From assembly GCA_964501785.1 (NCBI GenBank), contig CAZCUD010000001.1, positions 186,001-250,000 on the forward strand: DNA of 64,000 bases. The letters run 5' to 3'. The notes under the pieces were generated by a model. It saw nothing but the letters and a program-made list of their open reading frames with translations. It had not been told where the DNA came from and did no database searches. Shown piece after piece: positions 1 through 7,949 of this stretch (its first letter is position 1; each line of letters starts with the position of its first letter). Both the position numbers and the translations under genes were made by a program. This stretch comes from DATBSK01 sp964501785. Its GTDB lineage: Bacteria; Actinomycetota; Acidimicrobiia; IMCC26256; PALSA-555.

Positions 1-368
1 CGGCGATGTGGCGCGGTGACGAGGAGAACCCCTTCCACACCGAGGTCGGCTACTGGCTCTGGGACGCCGCGACCGGTGAGGTCATGCGCGGCTTCGTCGT
101 GCCCCGCGGCATCACGGTGCTCGCGGGCGGGATCACGCAACCCGACGCCACCGAGTTCACCCTGCACGCGAAGCAGGGCGACCCGCAGTACAGCATCGGT
201 GAGAACAAGTACCTCGCGAAGAACGCGTCCACGCTGAGCTACGACGTGACCGTCACGATCAACGACGACGGCACGTGGACCTACGACGAGGTCACGATGC
301 TCCAGATGGTCGAGATGCCCGAGCCGTTCGCGCACAAGGACCACAACACGTTGCACAAGGTCGGATGA
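1..368 (+). CDS. Heme-binding beta-barrel (FABP/DUF1794-like) protein, 5' truncated
   Basis: C-terminal part of a small beta-barrel protein; the reading frame is open to the left edge, so the true start lies outside the window and the first internal ATG (position 6) is not the start. The stretch FHTEVGYWLWDA followed by FVVPRGITVLAGG is typical of the heme-binding beta-barrel family related to nitrobindin, whose members are about 200 residues; about 122 are visible here. The family binds heme or small hydrophobic ligands in the cytoplasm; a precise role cannot be given. It ends 10 nt before a monooxygenase gene on the same strand, so the two may be co-transcribed. Family assignment is from remembered consensus. 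Confidence 0.75.
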   Translation, partial: AMWRGDEENPFHTEVGYWLWDAATGEVMRGFVVPRGITVLAGGITQPDATEFTLHAKQGDPQYSIGENKYLAKNASTLSYDVTVTINDDGTWTYDEVTMLQMVEMPEPFAHKDHNTLHKVG

Positions 369-378
369 TCAGGTCGTC

Positions 379-1830
379 ATGAGTCGGCCCCTGCGCTTCG
401 CGGTGATCGGCGCCGGGATGTCCGGCATCCTGAGCGCCATCGAGCTGCGCAACGCGGGTTACGACGACTTCACGATCTACGAGAAGGCCGACCGCCTCGG
501 CGGCACCTGGCGGGAGAACACCTACCCCGGGATCGCGTGCGACGTGCCGTCGCACCTCTACCGGTACTCGTTCGCGCCGAACCCCGACTGGAGCCACACC
601 TACTCGCCGGGCGAGGAGATCTGCCACTACCTCGAGCAGGTCGCCGACGACTTCGACGTCGTGCCCTCGATCCGCTTCGGCGAGGAGGTCGACCGCCTCG
701 AGTGGGTCGACGGCCGGTGGCACCTCGGGACCGCGGCCGGCACGAAGGACGTGGCCGACGTCGTCATCGCCGCGACGGGTGTGCTGCACCACCCCCGCTA
801 TCCCGACATCGACGGGCTCGACACGTTCGCCGGGCCGTGCTTCCACACCGCGCGCTGGGACCACTCGGTCGATCTGTCCGACAAGCGCGTCGGCATCATC
901 GGCAACGGGTCGAGCGGCGTGCAGGTCGTCGGCGCGATCGCGGGGAAGGTGCGTCACCTCACGCTCTTCCAACGCACCGCGCAGTGGATCCTCCCGCAGG
1001 ACAACGTCCCCTACACCGAGGACGACAAGGCAGCCTTCCGGGCCAACCCCGAGACGATGGCCGAGCTGCACGCCGGGATCGGCGAGCTGTTCGCGGCCGG
1101 CTTCGGCGACGCGGTCGTCGACGCCGACCACCCGCAGCTCAAGGCCATCGAGGAGATGTGCCGTCTCCAGCTCGAGACGAAGGTCGCCGACCCGGTGCTG
1201 CGCGAGCAGCTGCGTCCCGACTACCGGGCCGCGTGCAAGCGCATCGTCGTGTCGGGCGAGTTCTACGAGGGCATCACCCACCCCGACAGCGAGCTGGTGG
1301 TCGAGAAGATCCAGCGCATCGAGCCCGGGGGCGTGCGCACCGTCGACGGCGAGCTGCACGAGTTCGACGTGCTCGTGCTCGCCACCGGCTTCAAGGTCGA
1401 CGCGTTCATGCGGCCGATGGACGTGATCGGACGCGGCGGCGTGTCCCTCGCCGACGCGTGGCACGACCGACCGATCGCGTACCTGTCGGTCTCGATCCCC
1501 GACTTCCCCAACCTGTTCATGCTCAACGGGCCCAACGGGCCGGTCGGCAACTTCTCGCTCATCGAGGTCGCCGAGCTCCAGTTCCGCTACATCCTCCAGC
1601 TCGTCGAGAAGCTGCGCTCGGGCGAGGGCACCGAGATCTGCGCGTCACGCGACGCGACCGACGCGTTCGAGGACGCGCGCACCGAGGCCGCGAAGACCAC
1701 GATCTGGGCGTCGGGCTGCAACTCCTGGTACCTCGACGACCGCGGCGTCCCGTCCACCTGGCCCTGGCCCTTCCGCAAGTTCCGCGAAGAGATGGCCACC
1801 CCCGACTTCAGCGCCTTCGACCTGCGCTGA
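379..1830 (+). CDS. FAD/NADPH flavin monooxygenase, Baeyer-Villiger type
   Basis: Soluble two-dinucleotide-fold flavoprotein of 483 residues. The FAD Rossmann motif GAGMSG is at residues 11-16, followed by the GGTWRENTYPGIACD block. The Baeyer-Villiger fingerprint FAGPCFHTARWD is at about residues 150-161, and the NADPH motif GNGSSG at 175-180. A late ATGF motif (LATGFKVDAF) is also present. The family inserts oxygen next to a carbonyl, forming esters or lactones, or oxidises heteroatoms; the substrate here is unknown. The nearby P450, aldo/keto reductase and VOC genes fit catabolism of hydrophobic ketones or steroids (inference). A palindromic repeat follows the stop codon by 17 nt. Confidence 0.9.
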   Translation: MSRPLRFAVIGAGMSGILSAIELRNAGYDDFTIYEKADRLGGTWRENTYPGIACDVPSHLYRYSFAPNPDWSHTYSPGEEICHYLEQVADDFDVVPSIRFGEEVDRLEWVDGRWHLGTAAGTKDVADVVIAATGVLHHPRYPDIDGLDTFAGPCFHTARWDHSVDLSDKRVGIIGNGSSGVQVVGAIAGKVRHLTLFQRTAQWILPQDNVPYTEDDKAAFRANPETMAELHAGIGELFAAGFGDAVVDADHPQLKAIEEMCRLQLETKVADPVLREQLRPDYRAACKRIVVSGEFYEGITHPDSELVVEKIQRIEPGGVRTVDGELHEFDVLVLATGFKVDAFMRPMDVIGRGGVSLADAWHDRPIAYLSVSIPDFPNLFMLNGPNGPVGNFSLIEVAELQFRYILQLVEKLRSGEGTEICASRDATDAFEDARTEAAKTTIWASGCNSWYLDDRGVPSTWPWPFRKFREEMATPDFSAFDLR

Positions 1831-1846
1831 GTCACCCGCGCTTGGT

Positions 1847-1884
1847 TGCGTAGCCAGCCTTCACAGAGCGGGTTCAGCCACGCA
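1847..1884 (+). repeat. 38-nt palindromic intergenic element, copy A1
   Basis: Starts TGCGTAGC and ends GCCACGCA, with CCTTC on the left and GGGTT on the right of the centre. It is the most degenerate of six copies, with one mismatch in the outer 8 bp. It sits 17 nt after the monooxygenase stop, between two convergent genes. The upstream bases CACCCGCGCTTGGT resemble those before copy A3, so the conserved unit may be longer than 38 nt. Confidence 0.8.
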
Positions 1885-1895
1885 CGTCGGACGGT

Positions 1896-2270
1896 TCAGT
1901 CGTTCGCGGCGGCCCACTGCATCGCCTCGGCGAGCTCGTCCTCGTCGAACGACTTCACGTCGCCCGGGCTCATCCAGCCGAACACCTTCAGCGCCGTCTC
2001 GACCCAGTCGCGGTCGGTGACGACCGCGCAGCGCTTCCACTTCGTGAGGTTGCCGAAGCCCATCTTCATGTCGTCCCAGATCGCGTCGGGCTCCATGCCC
2101 TTCCACTCCGGGCCGAGCACGATCACGACCCGCAAGCCGTCGCTCTTCGCGAGCTGTTCGTCGATCAACGGCTCGAGCGTCTTCTCGTAGTCGTCGCCGG
2201 TCAGCTTGCCGACCGCCTCGATCGCGATCACGTTCTTCGCCGGCGACCCCGGCAGCACCTCGATCCCCAT
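1896..2270 (-). CDS. SpoIIAA-like (STAS/SEC14-fold) protein
   Basis: Small cytoplasmic protein of 124 residues. The pattern fits the SpoIIAA-like family: MGIEVLPGSPAKNVIAIEAV, then GKLTGDDYEKTLEPLIDEQ, a central strand VVIVLGPEWKG, and a C-terminal ERCAVVTD-like segment (KRCAVVTDRDWVETALKVFG). Family members are 110-130 residues and have a STAS/CRAL-TRIO-like fold; function is poorly defined, with ligand binding or regulation proposed. It is flanked by palindromic elements A1 and A2 and does not obviously share an operon with its neighbours. Confidence 0.75.
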   Translation of the reverse strand: MGIEVLPGSPAKNVIAIEAVGKLTGDDYEKTLEPLIDEQLAKSDGLRVVIVLGPEWKGMEPDAIWDDMKMGFGNLTKWKRCAVVTDRDWVETALKVFGWMSPGDVKSFDEDELAEAMQWAAAND

Positions 2271-2292
2271 CGCTCCACCACCGTCCCTTGGT

Positions 2293-2330
2293 TGCGTAGG
2301 TCACCTTCATAGAGAGGGGTCAGCTACGCA
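2293..2330 (+). repeat. 38-nt palindromic intergenic element, copy A2
   Basis: Outer arms TGCGTAG and CTACGCA pair perfectly over 7 bp; the centre has CACCTTC then AGAGGGGTC. It lies between the divergently transcribed STAS-like and VOC genes, so this copy is the only one not directly behind the stop codon of a plus-strand gene. Confidence 0.85.
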
Positions 2331-2347
2331 TCAAGGGGCTTCGGTCC

Positions 2348-2353
2348 TACGAT
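2348..2353 (+). promoter_or_regulatory. -10 box TACGAT for a leaderless VOC gene
   Basis: TACGAT ends 6 nt before the ATG at 2360 and there is no purine-rich Shine-Dalgarno sequence between them. This fits a leaderless transcript starting at the ATG. The same grammar recurs before many genes in the window. Confidence 0.5.
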
Positions 2354-2359
2354 CACGGG

Positions 2360-2818
2360 ATGCTGCTGGACGGGGTCAACCACGTGGCCGTGATGACCGA
2401 CGACACCGAGGCGCTCCACGCCTTCTACCGCGAGGTGTTCGACGCCGAGATCGGGATCAGCTTCGAGCCCGCCCCCGGGATGCGCCTCTCGTTCGTGCAC
2501 ATCGGCCCGCACACCGAGCTGAACGTCTTCCAGCTCGACGATGGCGCGCCGCAGCCGACCGAGGACTTCCACCGCGGCCGCCTCGACCACATGGGTCTCC
2601 AGGCTGCGTCCCTCGAGGCGTTCGACATGATCCGCGATCGCCTGATCGAGCGGGGCGCCACCGACGGCTTCGTCACCGACTTCGGCCCCGTGCTCAGCGT
2701 CTACTTCGAGGGCCCCGACGGCCTGGCCGGCGAGGTCTGCGTCCCCAACCCCGACGCCGTGCCCGGCGTCGTCAACCCACCCGGCACCAAGGCCAAGGGC
2801 TACGAACCGGTGACCTGA
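2360..2818 (+). CDS. VOC-superfamily (glyoxalase/dioxygenase fold) protein
   Basis: Protein of 152 residues with the usual VOC opening (LLDGVNHVAVMTDD, then LHAFYREVFDAEIG) and a second beta-alpha-beta half beginning RLDHMGLQAASLEAFD. VOC proteins use paired modules to bind a divalent metal and act as lyases, isomerases, dioxygenases or resistance proteins. His in NHVAV, His in LDHMG and a late Glu (GEVCVPNP) could be metal ligands. No specific substrate can be assigned. It has its own leaderless-type promoter and stands alone between the STAS-like gene and the glycine-rich secreted protein gene. Confidence 0.8.
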   Translation: MLLDGVNHVAVMTDDTEALHAFYREVFDAEIGISFEPAPGMRLSFVHIGPHTELNVFQLDDGAPQPTEDFHRGRLDHMGLQAASLEAFDMIRDRLIERGATDGFVTDFGPVLSVYFEGPDGLAGEVCVPNPDAVPGVVNPPGTKAKGYEPVT

Positions 2819-2950
2819 GACAACCCGGCGCGGCCCGCGACCTCGTCGACCGCATCGGCTGGCGGTGAGCGCTCGCGCGAGGCCCCGTGCGAGCCGGCCG
2901 CGCGGCTACCGTGGCGCCATCCTTCAGGCGGAGATCAAGGGGCACGGTCG

Positions 2951-4162
2951 GTGAGCAGCTCGCGGCGGATGGCTCGGTACGGCTCGATCGGGACGGCGAT
3001 GGTCGCGGCCGCGAGCGCGGTGGCGCTCTTCGGTGGCACCGCGGCCGACGCCGCGCCCACCACGCTCTACGAGTCGGCGACGCCCGGCTTCACCGCCGAT
3101 GCGGCGACGGTGCCTGCCGGCATCTGCTTCGTGACGATCACGGCCGACGGGGGCAGCGGCGGCACCGGGTTCGAGGTCGAGAGCGGCGACGACTCCGTCG
3201 ACGAGGCGCAGGAGGCCCAGGCCGAGGCCGACGGCGACGTCACTGCGGCCCAGCTCGAGGGTGGCCAGGGAGCGAGCGTCACCGCGCGCGTGCCCGTCAC
3301 GCCGGGCGGGACGCTGGCCGTGCAGGTCGGCGGTGCCGGCGCCGACGGTGAGACCGGCAACCCGGTCGGAGGGATCGGCGGCGGCGGCGGCGGTTCCTTC
3401 GATAGCGAGAGTGGCGATGACTTCGGTGGCGGCGGCGGTGGCGCCTCCGCCGTCAGCGACGCGGCCGGTCCGCTCGTCGTCGCGGGCGGCGGTGGCGGTG
3501 GGTCGACGATCGGGTTCGGTGGCAACGCCGGTGGCCCGGGCGAGAACGGTGAGGACGGCGAGGACAGCGGCGACGGTGGCGGTCAGGGAGGTCGGGCCGA
3601 CGGCACCGGCGGCGCCGCGCCCGACGACGGCGGTGCTCCCGGCGGTGGTGCGGGCGGCGGCGTCGCTGCCGGCGGCGTGGGCACGCAAGGGCGCGGCCCG
3701 GGCGGTTCCGGCTCGGCCGGCGTCGGTGGTGGTGGCGGCGGCGGAGGCAACGACTCCATCCCGGGCGGCACGGGCGGTGACGGACGCGGCGCGGGTCAGA
3801 GCGGTCAGGCCGGCGCGGCATCGAGCGACGGCGGCGCTGGTGGCGCAGGCAACGACAGTGGCGGCAACGGTGGCGACGGCGGTGGTGACGGGGCCGGCGG
3901 TGGTGGCGGCGGCATCGGCTTCGCCGGTGGCGGCGGCGGCTGGGGAGCCGGTGGCGACGGCGGCGGTGGTGCCGGCTACGGCGGTGGTGCCGGTGGCGGC
4001 AACGACGCGGTCGGCTCCGGCGGCGGCGGCTCGTCGTTCGCGATCGCCACGGCGAGCAGCGTGACCTCGGCGTTGAGCGACTTCGGTGACGGCGCGGTCC
4101 TCATCAGCTACGACCCCGACACCGACAGCTGCATCGTGGTGGAGCCCCGCTTCACCGGGTGA
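2951..4162 (+). CDS. Secreted glycine-rich protein ending in RFTG
   Basis: Protein of 403 residues. It starts at a GTG and has a signal peptide of about 35 residues (basic start, hydrophobic MVAAASAVALFGG, cleavage region ADAAPT). A short beta-type segment (VPAGICFVTITADGG) follows, then a very long Gly/Ala-rich body. The GGGGGASAVSD and LVVAGGGGGGS motifs are seen in many bacterial surface glycine-rich proteins. The last residues are VVEPRFTG; the neighbouring secreted propeller also ends RFTG. Acidic residues interrupt the glycine runs at the start. Its role is unknown, with surface or matrix structure the likeliest. The low complexity could invite assembly or sequencing error, but the frame is intact. 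Confidence 0.75.
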   Translation: MSSSRRMARYGSIGTAMVAAASAVALFGGTAADAAPTTLYESATPGFTADAATVPAGICFVTITADGGSGGTGFEVESGDDSVDEAQEAQAEADGDVTAAQLEGGQGASVTARVPVTPGGTLAVQVGGAGADGETGNPVGGIGGGGGGSFDSESGDDFGGGGGGASAVSDAAGPLVVAGGGGGGSTIGFGGNAGGPGENGEDGEDSGDGGGQGGRADGTGGAAPDDGGAPGGGAGGGVAAGGVGTQGRGPGGSGSAGVGGGGGGGGNDSIPGGTGGDGRGAGQSGQAGAASSDGGAGGAGNDSGGNGGDGGGDGAGGGGGGIGFAGGGGGWGAGGDGGGGAGYGGGAGGGNDAVGSGGGGSSFAIATASSVTSALSDFGDGAVLISYDPDTDSCIVVEPRFTG

Positions 4163-4175
4163 CCCGCGCGCTGGT

Positions 4176-4213
4176 TGCGTAGCTCACCTTCATGGAGAAG
4201 GGTGAGCCACGCA
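4176..4213 (+). repeat. 38-nt palindromic element, copy A3, overlapping the P450 start codon
   Basis: The left arm TGCGTAGCTCACC and right arm GGTGAGCCACGCA pair over 12 of 13 positions, the best hairpin of the set. Its last base is the A of the ATG at 4213, and the purine-rich GGAGAAGGG that could serve as ribosome-binding site lies inside it. It begins 14 nt after the stop codon of the glycine-rich protein gene. Confidence 0.85.
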
Positions 4214-5418
4214 TGTCAGTGGTGACGCCACCCCAGCCGATCGACCTCCTCGCCGGCGACCTCTACGGCGAGCGCGGCGCGCGTGCCTACGCGTGGATGC
4301 GCGAGCACTCCCCGGTCCACCACGACGAGGTGAACGACCTCTGGGGGGTCGCGACCTACGCCGGCGTGCTCGCGGTCGGCCGTGATCCGGGCACGTTCTC
4401 GAACGCGGGCGGCACCCGGCCCGACACCGGGCCGCTTCCGTGGATGATCGACATGGACGCGCCCGACCACCTCAAGCGGCGCAAGCTCGTCAACCGCGGC
4501 TTCACGCCGGCTCGGGTGCGTGCCACCGAGGGGCACCTCGTCGAGCTGTGCGACTCGCTGCTCGACGCGGTGTGCGAAGCGGGGGAGTGCGACGTCGTGG
4601 CCGACCTCGCCGCGCCGCTCCCTGTCATCGTGATCGGCGACATGCTCGGCATGCCCGCCGAGGACCGCGAGCAGCTGCTCGTGTGGTCGGACGCGCTCAT
4701 CGGCTCGATCGGCGGCACGCCCGAGGCGATCGAGGCGGCCGCTGCGGCGTACGGCGAGTTCGACGCGTACGCCCGCACCATGATCGCGACCCGCCGAGCC
4801 GAGCCGACCGACGACCTCGTCAGCGTGTTCGTGCACGCCGAGGTCGACGGCGACCACCTCGACGACGACGAGATCATGATGGAGACCCTGCTGCTCCTCG
4901 TCGGCGGTGACGAGTCGACCCGTCACGTCATCAGCGGGGGCATCGAGGCCTTGCTGCGCCATCCCGACGAGCACGCGAAGGTCGTCGCCGACCGCGCGCT
5001 CCTGCCCACCGCGGTCGAGGAGATGTTGCGCTGGGTCTCGCCGGTGAAGACGATGACGCGCACGGTCACCCGTGACACCGTGCTCGAGGGCCAGGCGCTC
5101 CCGGCCGGCGCCAAGCTCCAGCTGCTCTACGAGTCGGCGAACTTCGATGCCGCGCAGTTCCCCGAGCCCGAGCGCTTCGACGTCGAGCGCAGCCCCAACG
5201 AGCACCTGTCGTTCGGCTTCGGCCCCCACTTCTGCCTCGGCGCGAGCCTCGCCCGCCTCGAGATCCGGACGATGGTCGACCGCATGCTCGAGCGGCTGCC
5301 CGACCTCCGTCTGGCGGACGAGGTCACCGACCCCGCCGCCGTCCCCCGCCACCTCGGCGCCGTCACCAGCCTCCCCGTGACCTTCACCCGGTCGACCCGT
5401 CGTCGGCACGTGCGATGA
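4213..5418 (+). CDS. Cytochrome P450 (soluble bacterial class)
   Basis: Heme-thiolate monooxygenase of 401 residues. The I-helix oxygen-activation segment is GGDESTRH near residue 230, the ExxR pair lies in EEMLRW near 270, and the heme loop FGFGPHFCLG has the axial cysteine at residue 341. Length and lack of a membrane anchor are typical of bacterial P450s that take electrons from a ferredoxin. No ferredoxin gene is adjacent. I chose ATG 4213; an in-frame ATG at 4192 inside the repeat would add seven residues (MEKGEPR). Translation could be influenced by the hairpin covering the start. Substrate unknown; neighbours suggest hydrophobic ketone, terpene or sterol oxidation. Confidence 0.92.
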   Translation: MSVVTPPQPIDLLAGDLYGERGARAYAWMREHSPVHHDEVNDLWGVATYAGVLAVGRDPGTFSNAGGTRPDTGPLPWMIDMDAPDHLKRRKLVNRGFTPARVRATEGHLVELCDSLLDAVCEAGECDVVADLAAPLPVIVIGDMLGMPAEDREQLLVWSDALIGSIGGTPEAIEAAAAAYGEFDAYARTMIATRRAEPTDDLVSVFVHAEVDGDHLDDDEIMMETLLLLVGGDESTRHVISGGIEALLRHPDEHAKVVADRALLPTAVEEMLRWVSPVKTMTRTVTRDTVLEGQALPAGAKLQLLYESANFDAAQFPEPERFDVERSPNEHLSFGFGPHFCLGASLARLEIRTMVDRMLERLPDLRLADEVTDPAAVPRHLGAVTSLPVTFTRSTRRRHVR

Positions 5419-5478
5419 AGAGGTCGCCCGGACCGACCGCGCGGTAGCGTCGTCCGGACTCAGAGGAGGGTTCGGATC

Positions 5479-6354
5479 GTGCGGCGATGGACGGCCTGGT
5501 TCTCGACAGCCTGCGCGGCGGTCGCGCTGGTCGTGGTGGTGCCCGTCGCCAGCGTGCCGGCGGGGATCCAGGCCACGCCGCCCGCGCTGTACGGGGGTCT
5601 CGGTGGCGCCGACCTCACCACGGACCTCTACGTCATCGACCCGGCGAGCGGAGCGGTCACCTCGGTCGGTCCGGCCGGTGTCGGTCTCACCGGGCTGGCG
5701 TTCAGCCCGATCGACAACACCCTGTACGGCGTCGACACCTCTGGCAACAGCTCCGCCGGGCTGCGCCAGCTCGTTCGCATCGACCCGGCCACCGGCGCAG
5801 CGACACCGATCGGCCTGCTCGGCGCGGTCGTTGCCGACATCACGTTCACGCCCGACGGGACGCTCTACGGGTGGGCGGAGGCCTACGCCGGCGGCGACGA
5901 TGCGCTCGTCACGATCGATCTGACGACCGGCGCGGCGACGCTCGTCGGGGACGACGACATCGGGACCTCCGGGACCGGGCTCGCCTACGACCCCGTCGGT
6001 GATCGGCTGCTGCTGGCCGGCAACGGCTCGCAGGGCAACCTCTACGAGATCGACCGCACGACCGGTCAGGGCACGGTCATCTCGACGTTGACCGACTCGA
6101 CTACGGACAGCACACCGGCGCTCGCGGTCGGCTGCGACGACGTCCTCTACGTCTCGCTCGTCGGCGGAGCCAGCGGCGGCTCCGGGACGTCGCAACTGGG
6201 GACCATCGACCCCGACACCGGCGCGGTCACGCGGCTCGGCTCGCCGCTCGAGTTCACCCAGATCCTCGACGCGCTGGCCTGGGACTGCGTGGTCCCGCCG
6301 GAACCGCCGGCACCGCCGGAGCCCATCGAGCTCGTCGTCCGCTTCACCGGCTGA
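5479..6354 (+). CDS. Secreted beta-propeller-like protein ending in RFTG
   Basis: Protein of 291 residues with a GTG start preceded by the strong ribosome-binding site GAGGAGGG. The first 30 residues form a signal peptide (basic MRRW, hydrophobic core, then Pro/Ala-rich region). The mature part contains repeated blades of the form LYVIDPASGAVTSVG, LVRIDPATGAATPIG and TIDPDTGAVTRLG, resembling NHL or DUF4394-type propellers. A proline-rich linker (PPEPPAPPEP) leads to a C-terminal ELVVRFTG, the same last four residues as the secreted protein encoded at 2951-4162. Function unknown; extracellular binding is likely. Confidence 0.8.
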   Translation: MRRWTAWFSTACAAVALVVVVPVASVPAGIQATPPALYGGLGGADLTTDLYVIDPASGAVTSVGPAGVGLTGLAFSPIDNTLYGVDTSGNSSAGLRQLVRIDPATGAATPIGLLGAVVADITFTPDGTLYGWAEAYAGGDDALVTIDLTTGAATLVGDDDIGTSGTGLAYDPVGDRLLLAGNGSQGNLYEIDRTTGQGTVISTLTDSTTDSTPALAVGCDDVLYVSLVGGASGGSGTSQLGTIDPDTGAVTRLGSPLEFTQILDALAWDCVVPPEPPAPPEPIELVVRFTG

Positions 6355-6370
6355 TCGCGGCCGCTCTGGT

Positions 6371-6408
6371 TGCGTTGCTCACCTTCGTCACGAGGGTCGA
6401 GCCACGCA
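6371..6408 (+). repeat. 38-nt palindromic intergenic element, copy A4
   Basis: Begins TGCGTTGCTC and ends GAGCCACGCA; the centre ACCTTCG / CGAGGGT forms a 7-bp inner stem with a 3-nt loop. It lies 17 nt after the propeller gene stop, between convergent genes. No T-run follows it. Confidence 0.85.
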
Positions 6409-6419
6409 CGTGAGCAGCG

Positions 6420-7397
6420 TCAGTGGCCGAGCACGGGGTGGGCCACGTAGGGCTCCTCGAGCCGGGCGATCTCCTTGTCGTCGAGCGAGAGCTGCTCGGC
6501 CGCGATCGCGTCCTCGAGGTGCGACAGCTTGGTGGCGCCGACGATCGGCGCGGTGACCCCCGGCTTGTGCAGCAGCCACGCGAGCGCGACCTGCGCGGGC
6601 GGCACCCCGCGCTCGCCCGCGACCTCGGCGACCCGCTCGACCACGTCGAAGTCGGTGGGCTGGGAGTAGAGGAAGTCGGTGAACGCGTCGGTCTCGGCGC
6701 GCGTCGTGCGCCGCTCGTCACCCTTGCCTCGGTTGCCGGCGAGGATGCCCCGCGCCAGCGGGCTCCAGGGGATGACGCCGACGCCCATGTCGATGCACTG
6801 CGGGATCATCTCCCGCTCCTCCTCGCGGTAGAGCAAGTTGTAGTGGTTCTGCATCGAGACGAACTTCACCCCGCCGATCCGCTCGGCAGTGGCCTGGGCC
6901 TTCGCGAACTGCCAGGCGTGCATGCTGCTCGCGCCGATGTAGCGCGCCTTGCCCGCCCTGACGACCTCCGCCAGCGCCTGCATCGTCTCCTCGATCGGCA
7001 CGTTGGGGTCGAACCGGTGGATCTGGTACAGGTCGACGTGGTCCATGCCCAGGCGCGTGAGCGAGGCGTCGATCGCCGACATGATGTGCTTGCGCGACAG
7101 CCCGCCGCCGTTGGGCCCCGGCGTCATCGGCATGAACACCTTCGTCGCGATGACCGCCTCGTCGCGGCTCAGGTACTTCGGCACCAGCCGCCCGGTCGCC
7201 ACCTCGCTCGCCCCGGCCGAGTACGCGTCGGCGGTGTCGAAGAAGTAGATGCCGGCCTCCACCGCGGCCCGCACGAACGGCTCGGTCGCCTCCTCGTCGA
7301 GGACCCACGGCCGGTCGCTGTCGTTGCCGTAGCTCATCATCCCGAGGCAGATCCGCGACACCCGCAGCCCCGTCGCTCCCAGGCTCACCGACTCCAT
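6420..7397 (-). CDS. Aldo/keto reductase
   Basis: TIM-barrel NADPH-dependent oxidoreductase of 325 residues. The catalytic tetrad is visible as Asp54 and Tyr59 (DTADAYS), Lys86 (ATKVF) and His127 (YQIHRFD). SMQNHYNLL and the C-terminal APIVGATK segment fit the YajO/YhdN-like branch. These enzymes reduce aldehydes and ketones or oxidise secondary alcohols in the cytoplasm. The start at 7397 is chosen because AGGAGGTGCTGTCC precedes the ATG on the minus strand; the longer frame upstream runs into the promoter of the divergent gene. Divergent from an F420-type oxidoreductase 38 nt away. Confidence 0.9.
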   Translation of the reverse strand: MESVSLGATGLRVSRICLGMMSYGNDSDRPWVLDEEATEPFVRAAVEAGIYFFDTADAYSAGASEVATGRLVPKYLSRDEAVIATKVFMPMTPGPNGGGLSRKHIMSAIDASLTRLGMDHVDLYQIHRFDPNVPIEETMQALAEVVRAGKARYIGASSMHAWQFAKAQATAERIGGVKFVSMQNHYNLLYREEEREMIPQCIDMGVGVIPWSPLARGILAGNRGKGDERRTTRAETDAFTDFLYSQPTDFDVVERVAEVAGERGVPPAQVALAWLLHKPGVTAPIVGATKLSHLEDAIAAEQLSLDDKEIARLEEPYVAHPVLGH

Positions 7398-7422
7398 GGA
7401 CAGCACCTCCTCGCGCGCACCG

Positions 7423-7428
7423 TAGCCT
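7423..7428 (+). promoter_or_regulatory. -10 box TAGCCT for a leaderless oxidoreductase gene
   Basis: TAGCCT ends 7 nt before the ATG at 7436 and no Shine-Dalgarno sequence lies between them, so the mRNA probably starts at the start codon. Confidence 0.5.
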
Positions 7429-7435
7429 CGTGGGC

Positions 7436-7852
7436 ATGGACCTCCCACAGGCACTCGACTGGGCTGCCCAGCGCAAGAACGGCGTGCTGATCACCCTGCG
7501 ACGTGACGGGCGTCCGCAGTCGTCCGACATCGTCTACGCACGGGTCGGCGACGAGCTGTGGGTGTCGGTCACCGACGACCGCGCCAAGACCGCCAACATG
7601 CGTCGCGACCCGCGGGTCGTGCTGCACGTCACCGACCCGTCGACGTGGTCGTACGTCGCGCTCGACGGGACGGTCGAGCTCACGCCCGTCACCACGGCCC
7701 CGGGCGACGCGACGAGCGACGACCTCGTCACGCTCTACCGCACCGTGCAGGGCGATCACCCCGACTGGGACGAGTACCGCCAAGCGATGGTCGACCAAGG
7801 CCGCCTCGTCGCCAAGGTCCGCCCCACCTCCGCCGTCGGCATGACCCGCTGA
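7436..7852 (+). CDS. PPOX-class F420-dependent oxidoreductase
   Basis: Split beta-barrel flavin/deazaflavin-binding protein of 138 residues: LDWAAQRKNGVLITLRRDGRPQSSDIVYA, then LWVSVTDDRAKTANMRRDPRVVLHV. The basic motif KTANMRRDPR and the total length match small actinobacterial proteins annotated as PPOX-class F420-dependent enzymes (FDOR family). They reduce substrates with F420H2 or bind FMN. The substrate is not evident. ATG 7436 is chosen over GTG 7430 because of the -10 box 7 nt upstream. Palindromic element A5 follows 49 nt after the stop. Confidence 0.82.
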   Translation: MDLPQALDWAAQRKNGVLITLRRDGRPQSSDIVYARVGDELWVSVTDDRAKTANMRRDPRVVLHVTDPSTWSYVALDGTVELTPVTTAPGDATSDDLVTLYRTVQGDHPDWDEYRQAMVDQGRLVAKVRPTSAVGMTR

Positions 7853-7900
7853 CCGGCATCACCCGGCACTCACCCGGCGCGCGGGTCACCGCGCCCTGGA

Positions 7901-7938
7901 TGCGTAGCTCACCTTCGTCACGAGGGTCGAGCTACGCA
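7901..7938 (+). repeat. 38-nt palindromic intergenic element, copy A5 (best consensus)
   Basis: Outer stem TGCGTAGCTC / GAGCTACGCA is a perfect 10 bp; inner stem ACCTTCG / CGAGGGT (one G-T pair) is 7 bp with loop TCA. It lies between the converging F420-type gene (stop 7852) and VOC gene (stop 7950). Confidence 0.88.
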
Positions 7939-7949
7939 GGTGGCGCCGG

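Noticed and set aside
2951..4162. PE_PGRS protein
   Set aside because: Glycine-rich body looks similar, but the PE domain is absent and a classical signal peptide is present.
4216..6195. 659-codon minus-strand frame opposite the P450 and propeller
   Set aside because: Shadow of high-GC coding sequence; the P450 has clear catalytic motifs on the plus strand.
1847..7938. CRISPR array
   Set aside because: The repeats are palindromic but are spaced by whole genes, not by 30-40-nt spacers, and no cas gene is near.
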